This document shows, one piece after another, positions 1 to 5,400 of a DNA stretch of 5,733 nucleotides. The position numbers were made by a program, and so were the translations under genes. The notes under the pieces were generated by a model that was not told the DNA's origin, ran no database searches, and saw only the letters and a list, made by a program, of their open reading frames with translations. Location of the stretch: NCBI GenBank assembly GCA_938044055.1, contig CALIQO010000461.1, positions 1-5,733 of the forward strand, in the 5' to 3' direction. Source of the DNA: an uncultured Saprospiraceae bacterium. GTDB taxonomy: Bacteria > Bacteroidota > Bacteroidia > Chitinophagales > Saprospiraceae. Positions within the stretch are counted from its first letter, which is position 1; each line of letters starts with the position of its first letter.

Positions 1-753
1 GACATCTGGGTCTACAGCTATACCCAGGTGCGCTTTATTCTCTGTTACAGCCTGACTTAGTTGCGTCAAGTGCTTCGCAAGTGGCTCTGGATTATGGGCG
101 AATTCTCCGTTGATTTCTGCATTGATGGCGATCACCTCACAACCCAGTTTTTCAAGTAATGGGATTACTGAGATAGCTCCTGTCGAATTGATACAATCCA
201 CAACAACAGTATATTTTTTAGCCTTAATGGCATCAACATGAATATATGGTAGGTTGAATATATCATTTATATGTCGATCCATCATCCCATCTTCTCGCGA
301 TAGACTTCCTAGCTGATCCACATCTACGAATGATAAATCTTTTTCTTTAATTAGATCGAGAATACGCCTTCCATCCTCGGCAGATATGAACTCACCTTTG
401 TCGTTGAGAAACTTGAGTGCATTCCACTGCTTAGGATTGTGGCTTGCTGTGAATATGATTCCTGCACCAGCATCTAGATACTTTACAGCCATCTCTACAG
501 TGGGTGTAGTTGACAAGCCCAGATCTACAACATCGATGCCTTGCATAAGTAAGGTCTGAATAGCTAAGGTGGATACCTGAGGCCCTGAGATTCTCCCATC
601 TCTTCCTACAACGACCTTCAGGCGACTTCCATTTTTCTTAATCCAACTACCGAATCCTGCCGTGCACTCAACGATGTCAACAGGTGTCAGGTTTTCTTGA
701 GGTTCTCCTCCGATTGTTCCTCGGATTCCCGAGATCGACTTAATAAGTGTCAT
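1..753 (-). CDS. glmM: Phosphoglucosamine mutase (GlmM type), N-terminal 251 codons, cut by left edge
   Basis: This alpha-D-phosphohexomutase should convert glucosamine-6-phosphate to glucosamine-1-phosphate in the cytoplasm, the step before UDP-GlcNAc for peptidoglycan and LPS. The protein begins MTLIKSISGIRGTIGG, the N-terminus usual for Bacteroidota GlmM, so the ATG at 753-751 is a secure start. The phosphoserine loop TASHNP is visible with the catalytic Ser at residue 104. The Mg-binding loop begins at DPDV (residues 248-251), exactly at the window edge. The family is usually about 450-460 residues, so roughly 200 C-terminal residues, including the sugar- and phosphate-binding domains, lie outside. 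The gene diverges from the PAP2 gene. A -7 type promoter element sits 20 bp before the start. A phosphomannomutase or phosphoglucomutase of the same superfamily is the alternative; the N-terminus and the DPDV loop favour the GlmM-like Bacteroidota group. Confidence 0.92.
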   Translation of the reverse strand, partial: MTLIKSISGIRGTIGGEPQENLTPVDIVECTAGFGSWIKKNGSRLKVVVGRDGRISGPQVSTLAIQTLLMQGIDVVDLGLSTTPTVEMAVKYLDAGAGIIFTASHNPKQWNALKFLNDKGEFISAEDGRRILDLIKEKDLSFVDVDQLGSLSREDGMMDRHINDIFNLPYIHVDAIKAKKYTVVVDCINSTGAISVIPLLEKLGCEVIAINAEINGEFAHNPEPLAKHLTQLSQAVTENKAHLGIAVDPDV

Positions 754-773
754 ATTATTTTTTTTACTGTGCA

Positions 774-781
774 CAAATGTA
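774..781 (-). promoter_or_regulatory. Bacteroidota-type -7 promoter element for glmM
   Basis: Read on the minus strand this is TACATTTG, an exact match to the Bacteroidota -7 consensus TAnnTTTG. It lies 20 bp upstream of the glmM ATG, which implies a short leader of about 13-15 nt. I saw no convincing -33 TTG/TTTG at the usual spacing, so support rests on the -7 box and its position. Confidence 0.5.
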
Positions 782-829
782 AGAATTGTCTCAGTTTACA
801 CGATAATTGCATGATAAATTGTAGCTTCC

Positions 830-1384
830 ATGATGGGTATTCTTGAATTCGACACCTTGCTTTTTCAGTGTATTAACGGAGATCTTACGAATCCATTCTT
901 CGATTGGCTCCTTCCGATAATGAGGAACAAGCTTACATGGATTCCAGTCTACATAGGTTTAGTTTCTTACATCATCTGGAAAAGACAGAAATGGGGATGG
1001 ATACTGCTCTTTCTCTTTATGGGTGTAGGAATAAGTGATTATACCTCCAGCACGATTATTAAGAAATCTGTGGAGCGGGTCCGGCCTTGCAATACCGGAG
1101 GACTTGAAGTAATAGAAAGGGTGCACTGTGGCGGTGGGTACAGTTTTACATCGTCCCATGCAACCAATCATTTTTTTATCTCTTGTTATCTAGCTTGGGT
1201 CGTATTTCTATCCCGTAAATCGAGATTTATTCTACTGGCTTGGGCAGGAATTGTAAGTATTTCTCAGGTTTATGTGGGTGTCCATTATCCTTTAGATGTG
1301 TTGTCCGGAGGAGGGCTAGGTACTTTTATTGCTTATCTGATGTATATCGCTTACGCAAATGTGCTGAAGAAAAAATATGCTTAG
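830..1384 (+). CDS. PAP2-family membrane phosphatase (lipid phosphatase type)
   Basis: This 184-residue integral membrane phosphatase belongs to the PAP2 / acid phosphatase superfamily, whose members dephosphorylate lipid phosphates such as undecaprenyl pyrophosphate, phosphatidate, phosphatidylglycerophosphate or lipid A. The three signature motifs are present. K78-x6-R85-P86 is motif 1. T107-S-S-H110 stands in for PSGH and is followed by ATNHFF. S145-Q146-x5-H152-x3-D156 is motif 3. H152 would be the nucleophile and H110 the general acid. Motif 3 has Gln146 where the textbook motif has Arg. Hydrophobic segments lie near residues 37-50, 55-75, 114-128, 132-150 and 155-176, with the catalytic loops between them. 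The ATG at 833 is a possible alternative start, and no Shine-Dalgarno sequence is evident. The gene diverges from glmM and overlaps the 3' end of pgsA by 4 bp. The substrate cannot be told from sequence; a role in phosphatidylglycerol synthesis beside pgsA or in undecaprenyl phosphate recycling are both plausible. Confidence 0.9.
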   Translation: MMGILEFDTLLFQCINGDLTNPFFDWLLPIMRNKLTWIPVYIGLVSYIIWKRQKWGWILLFLFMGVGISDYTSSTIIKKSVERVRPCNTGGLEVIERVHCGGGYSFTSSHATNHFFISCYLAWVVFLSRKSRFILLAWAGIVSISQVYVGVHYPLDVLSGGGLGTFIAYLMYIAYANVLKKKYA

Positions 1385-1953
1385 ATTAAGTCCTTAACCT
1401 TCTTTCGGTCTAGCCACAATACTTCTATTCCAGAGTAGATGGTTATAATCACTATGTATACACACATCATTGCTATAATTCTGTTGATCCAAATAGGATC
1501 AATGTGATTTTCCAATAATTTTCTGTAAATCAGAAAGTTGTAGATCAACCATAAAACAATCACTTGAGAGAAAGTTTTAATCTTACCGGAATACCTGGAA
1601 GATGTAACTACCTTTTTAAACATCAGCATCATCCGTATTATGGTAACGATTAATTCTCGTGCTACAATGATCCATGCAAGAAACATAGGAATGACACCTT
1701 TAAAGGCAAATACCAGGAGCACGCCTAGGATCAATAGCTTATCCGCAACAGGATCTGTGAATTTCCCAAATGTAGAAACGTAATTCCATCTTCTAGCATA
1801 ATACCCATCTAGATAATCTGTGAATGAAGCCGCCATAAAAAACAACATAGATATAAAGAGACTTTTAGGCGAGAGGTCAGCAGCATAATAGCAACAGAGT
1901 ATCGCGAGCGGAATTCTAGAAATGGTCAATATGTTGGGGATATACCGCCTCAC
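1381..1953 (-). CDS. pgsA: CDP-diacylglycerol--glycerol-3-phosphate 3-phosphatidyltransferase (PgsA-like), GTG start
   Basis: This 190-residue inner-membrane enzyme transfers phosphatidyl from CDP-diacylglycerol to glycerol-3-phosphate, giving phosphatidylglycerophosphate and CMP, the committed step to phosphatidylglycerol and cardiolipin. The complete CDP-alcohol phosphotransferase motif is present: D46-x2-D49-G50-x2-A53-R54-x8-G63-x3-D67-x3-D71, the Mg2+ and catalytic aspartates. The N-terminus RRYIPNILTISRIPLA fits the family, and hydrophobic segments follow near residues 5-25, 30-45, 73-93, 94-112, 129-147 and 155-177. The start is GTG (1953-1951): an in-frame TAA lies two codons upstream (1959-1957) and the next in-frame Met is residue 36, inside the second membrane segment, so GTG is essentially forced. 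Its TAA stop overlaps the TAG of the convergent PAP2 gene. Another CDP-alcohol transferase, such as phosphatidylserine or cardiolipin synthase, is less likely from size and N-terminus. Confidence 0.93.
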   Translation of the reverse strand: MRRYIPNILTISRIPLAILCCYYAADLSPKSLFISMLFFMAASFTDYLDGYYARRWNYVSTFGKFTDPVADKLLILGVLLVFAFKGVIPMFLAWIIVARELIVTIIRMMLMFKKVVTSSRYSGKIKTFSQVIVLWLIYNFLIYRKLLENHIDPIWINRIIAMMCVYIVIITIYSGIEVLWLDRKKVKDLI

Positions 1954-1977
1954 AGATTATTCATTATTGAAAAACCT

Positions 1978-1985
1978 CAAAAGTA
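1978..1985 (-). promoter_or_regulatory. Bacteroidota-type -7 promoter element for pgsA
   Basis: On the minus strand this reads TACTTTTG, an exact match to TAnnTTTG, 24 bp before the GTG start of pgsA. The spacing resembles that of the element before glmM. No clear -33 box was found. A GAGG lies on the same strand too far upstream of the GTG to act as a Shine-Dalgarno, as expected in this phylum. Confidence 0.5.
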
Positions 1986-2238
1986 AACAATTTATCTATG
2001 CTGCAGCACCGAATTAGTTTGTCCTGTTAAATAAAAGGTGGATAATCTATTAATCAGATAATTATTGTAGGTAAAACTAGGTAAGCCATTTTTAATTAGC
2101 TAATTTGAATGAGCTAAATAAGTAGGATCATTTCGCTGATATAACGTCACAAAATGGAGATAATCTGCTTATATAGTTGGAAGTGTTTTAATAACCCAAG
2201 TTAAAAAGATAAGCGACGACTTGGATTTCAATAAAGGG

Positions 2239-2292
2239 GTCTTTATAAAGGCTATAGTGATTGCTACAGTCTTTATAAACGCTAGATTGATT
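2239..2292. repeat. Imperfect direct repeat, two 24-bp copies at 30-bp spacing
   Basis: Copies at 2239-2262 and 2269-2292 both begin GTCTTTATAAA, contain GCTA and end TGATT; they agree at 21 of 24 positions. Each contains the palindromic core TTTATAAA. Just before copy 1, ATAAAG (2231-2236) could pair with CTTTAT (2241-2246). The two copies lie about 80-140 bp upstream of the large ORF, where a paired operator could sit. No known regulator site was recognised. Confidence 0.5.
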
Positions 2293-2375
2293 TTCTGCGC
2301 GTTTCTCGACATTTAAATTGTTGGTTTTAACCGCTTCATAAGGAAGAACGAAAATCTAATTAAGTAGTCGTAGGT

Positions 2376-2444
2376 ATGCTCAAGAAAGGGGCCAAGATCT
2401 TTTTTATTGGATGGTTAGCATGGCTGCCATATCTACTTAGTGGA
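2376..2444 (+). other. Signal peptide of the large exported protein
   Basis: Residues 1-23 show a basic n-region (K3, K4, K7), a hydrophobic core rich in Ile, Phe, Leu and Trp (8-21) and a small-residue end SG before Gln24. Cleavage is expected near residues 22-24. There is no lipobox cysteine, so a type I signal peptide of the Sec route is the best reading. The exact cleavage site is uncertain. Confidence 0.8.
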
Positions 2445-5400
2445 CAGACTTTCCCTGTTACCAGTTCTGTTTCTCTGAATTCACCTTCGCTTCCATATCT
2501 AGAGGACTTTCTCATGGAGAACCCTATCTCCATTGCTGCTACGTTTATACTTAACGATCCCAGAGAACAGAGTTTCGATATTGCCATAAGAATGACTATA
2601 TCAGGAGAAGGCATTTCAATTATTTCCAATCCAGATTTCATAGGGGATATTTATACCTTAGAATATAATGTTCCGCTGACCCTCACTGGTGCGGATCTAG
2701 TAGAAATGTTCAAAGATGAAAATCTAGATTACAGAGGCATTTCCAGAAAAAAAGTAAAACAAGGAGGATCCTTGCCAGAAGGATTTTATTCCATATGTTT
2801 CGAAGCATACGATGCCAATCGTCTCGACGAAAATCCTGTTTCCAATCTAGGGTGTGGAATGGGTACCGTAGAAATCCATGAACCTCCAGAAATTATATCT
2901 CTTGTGGGGGAGATACCGCTGGCGCCGATTCAATCCTATCAATTTATATGGCAGCCTCAGCATGTGGGCTTCCGAGCTGGTTACAATCTACTTATTTATG
3001 AACACCCTCAGGGATGGACTGTAGACGAAGTTCTTGATTTTCAGATGCCTATTGTTGTTGAAACGAATAGCCCTTTTTTCAACTACGATGTGTCGCAAGA
3101 AGAATTGTTTCCTAATCAGCCCTACCTAGCAAGGGTTCAAGCATATGACCCTACAGGATTGAATCAATTTTACAATTTAGGATATAGTAAGCCCGTACCT
3201 TTTACCCTTGTTTCGGAGGAGGATTGCATTCCAGGGTTGCTTTGTGATGATGGTTTCGAATGTACAGTTTTAGATACCTATAATGAAGATTGTGAATGTG
3301 TAGGAATTCCAGTCAATGATACGGACGGCGATGGTGTCTGCGATGAAGAAGACATTTGCCCGGAAGGGGATGACCTAGCAGATGCAGATGCAGATGGAAT
3401 TCCTGATGCTTGCGATAATGATTGTATTGTAGGAGAGAAATGTGATGATGGTGATCCATGTACGATTAAAGATATAATTACAGAAGATTGTGAGTGTTTA
3501 GGATTGAACCTTAGAGACAGTGATGGAGATGGTGTCTGTGATAAAGAAGATCTTTGCCCTGGTGGTGATGACAACATCGATATCGATCAAGATGGAATAC
3601 CGGATGATTGTGACAAAGATGTAAGTTGTGAAGTAGGCGCAGAATGCGACGATGGTGATCCCTGTACCATTGATGATGTTATCCAGAAAGATTGTGGATG
3701 TAAAGGAGTCGAAAGCGAAGATAGGAACAACAATGGAGTGCCAGATTCTTGTGAAGACGATACGAACGATTGTATCTCTGGAGAATCTTGTGATGATGGA
3801 GATCCGTGTACGATAGATGATGTGATCCAAGAAGATTGTTCCTGCAAGGGAACCCAGGGTCCGGATGAAAATAACAATGGCATTCCAGATGTATGTGATG
3901 AAGCTACAGATGAGTGTGAGGTAGGGCTAGCATGTGATGATGGGGACCCTTGTACAATAAATGATGTATTTCAAGAAGATTGTAGTTGTCGAGGAGTCCA
4001 GAGTGAAGACACAGATGTAGATGGCATTCCGGATTCTTGTGATGATGAGATCGGTCCACCACCACCCGTAATTACCCATACTTCCGATAAGACAACAACT
4101 TCATTTATAGTACACTGGCAAGAGTATGCTGAAGCAGAAGAATATACAGTAGAGATTGCTTCTGATGGATATTTTGGCAATTTGCTTGTTCCATCATTTT
4201 CATCAACAGACCTTACCTACCTGATTGATTTTCAGAGCCCTTCCAATCATTATTTTATAAGAGTAAAAGCTGTAGGAGCATTTGGCGAAAGCCCACACTC
4301 CAATGTATATGAAGAGATTTTATGTGGTGGACCTTCTATACCTCTAGCTGCTGAGGCAACTGAAGTAGGAGAGACATACTTCACGGCTCAGTGGGTTCCA
4401 GACGAGTGTATGGAAGAAGTAATTCTAGAGGTCAGTCTAGATGAAGGATTTTCATCTACAGAACAGGTTCATAATTTCGATCCATTGGTGACAGATTACG
4501 GCGTAGTGGATGTAGACTTGTCAGGCTCGACTACTTATTACTACAGATTGAAATCGGTTTCTGGATTCGGAGATTCAGACTATTCAGAAACCATTGAAGT
4601 CAGTTATGGTATGTGTCAGGGCTTAGACGATGAAGACATAACTTATAACTGTGGCGTTCTTGATCCGGCTGTTCTGGGTAATAGTCCATTGCTCAGTGCA
4701 CTGCAAGTAGGAAGTATTATATCTGCTGGAGATTTTAATGTAGAGATAACCGAGGCATCTGGCAGTGGATCGTTTTCTGGCAAGGCTGTTATCAAGAGCA
4801 ACATAATAGAACAGGCACAGATTAATCTTGTGTTTTCTGGAATAGAGGTCAATGAAAACTGCCAACTCGTAGGAGGATTTATGGAGGTGACTGGATTCGG
4901 ATTGGCTATTATCTCACAGGAGATATCTGATCTTCTAGATGACATTATTGTGGTCATAGATGAGACGCAAGACATCCTAGATCAGGTCATAGATATTCTA
5001 GAAGACATCGATGATGTATTGAATGAAACAGAAGGTGTCAGCGATTACTTTACCGATGGGTGGAATATATTCGATGGGGTAGATGACATAAATGAGGAAT
5101 ATCCATACTTAGATGATTCGCTTGCGCAGAATATACAAGATGCCATAGATTGCCTGAGACAAGGTGTCAATCTTGAGCAGTGTAAAGAAGATTTAGTGGA
5201 TGCCTTGCAAGACCTACAAGACGCATTGGATAATATGTATAACGCAGATTATCAAGTGCTCTTTAAAGAAAACAAAGGAGATGACTACGGATATGATATC
5301 TGGAGATACACAGGTATGGAAGAGGCCTATGATCGACTTACGATTGCGGGTAATACCTATGAAGTGCCTTGGAAATCTATCAAGGCTGGTGGGGTAGATA

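Larger units (their letters stand above)
1954..2375. other. Divergent intergenic region between pgsA and the large exported-protein gene
   Basis: This is 422 bp of AT-rich sequence with no ORF of convincing length and no tRNA- or rRNA-like sequence. The left end holds the probable pgsA promoter. A 12-bp perfect palindrome (2094-2105), a weak 6-bp inverted repeat (2196-2201 with 2219-2224) and an imperfect tandem direct repeat (2239-2292) are the only structures seen. No exact TAnnTTTG box faces the downstream gene, so its promoter could not be placed. The gap is long for a compact genome, leaving room for a long leader or regulator sites. Confidence 0.6.

Noticed and set aside
959..1171. A 70-codon minus-strand frame inside the PAP2 gene
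   Set aside because: It is antisense to the catalytic motif 1 region of a clear PAP2 gene and has no recognisable features.
2014..2021. TTAGTTTG as a -7 promoter box for the large gene
   Set aside because: It misses one fixed base of TAnnTTTG and lies about 350 bp from the start codon.
2094..2105. Perfect 12-bp palindrome AATTAGCTAATT as an operator
   Set aside because: In AT-rich sequence a palindrome of this length can occur by chance, and no second copy or promoter overlap supports it.
2196..2224. Inverted repeat CCAAGT/ACTTGG as a terminator or riboswitch stem
   Set aside because: The stem is only 6 bp with a 17-nt loop and no U-tract, and it is not placed at a gene end.
2360..2641. 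A 93-codon minus-strand frame at the start of the large gene
   Set aside because: It is antisense to the signal peptide and TANFOR-like domain, which are well supported.
3225..4040. CRISPR-like or noncoding tandem array because of 144-bp periodicity
   Set aside because: The periodicity is of codons within one open frame, the copies differ at synonymous sites, and there are no short identical repeats with unique spacers.
3278..4180. Several Ser/Pro- or Ile/Thr-rich open frames on the minus strand
   Set aside because: They are antisense reflections of the Asp/Cys-rich repeats, low in complexity, overlap one another in different frames and have no start context or family resemblance.
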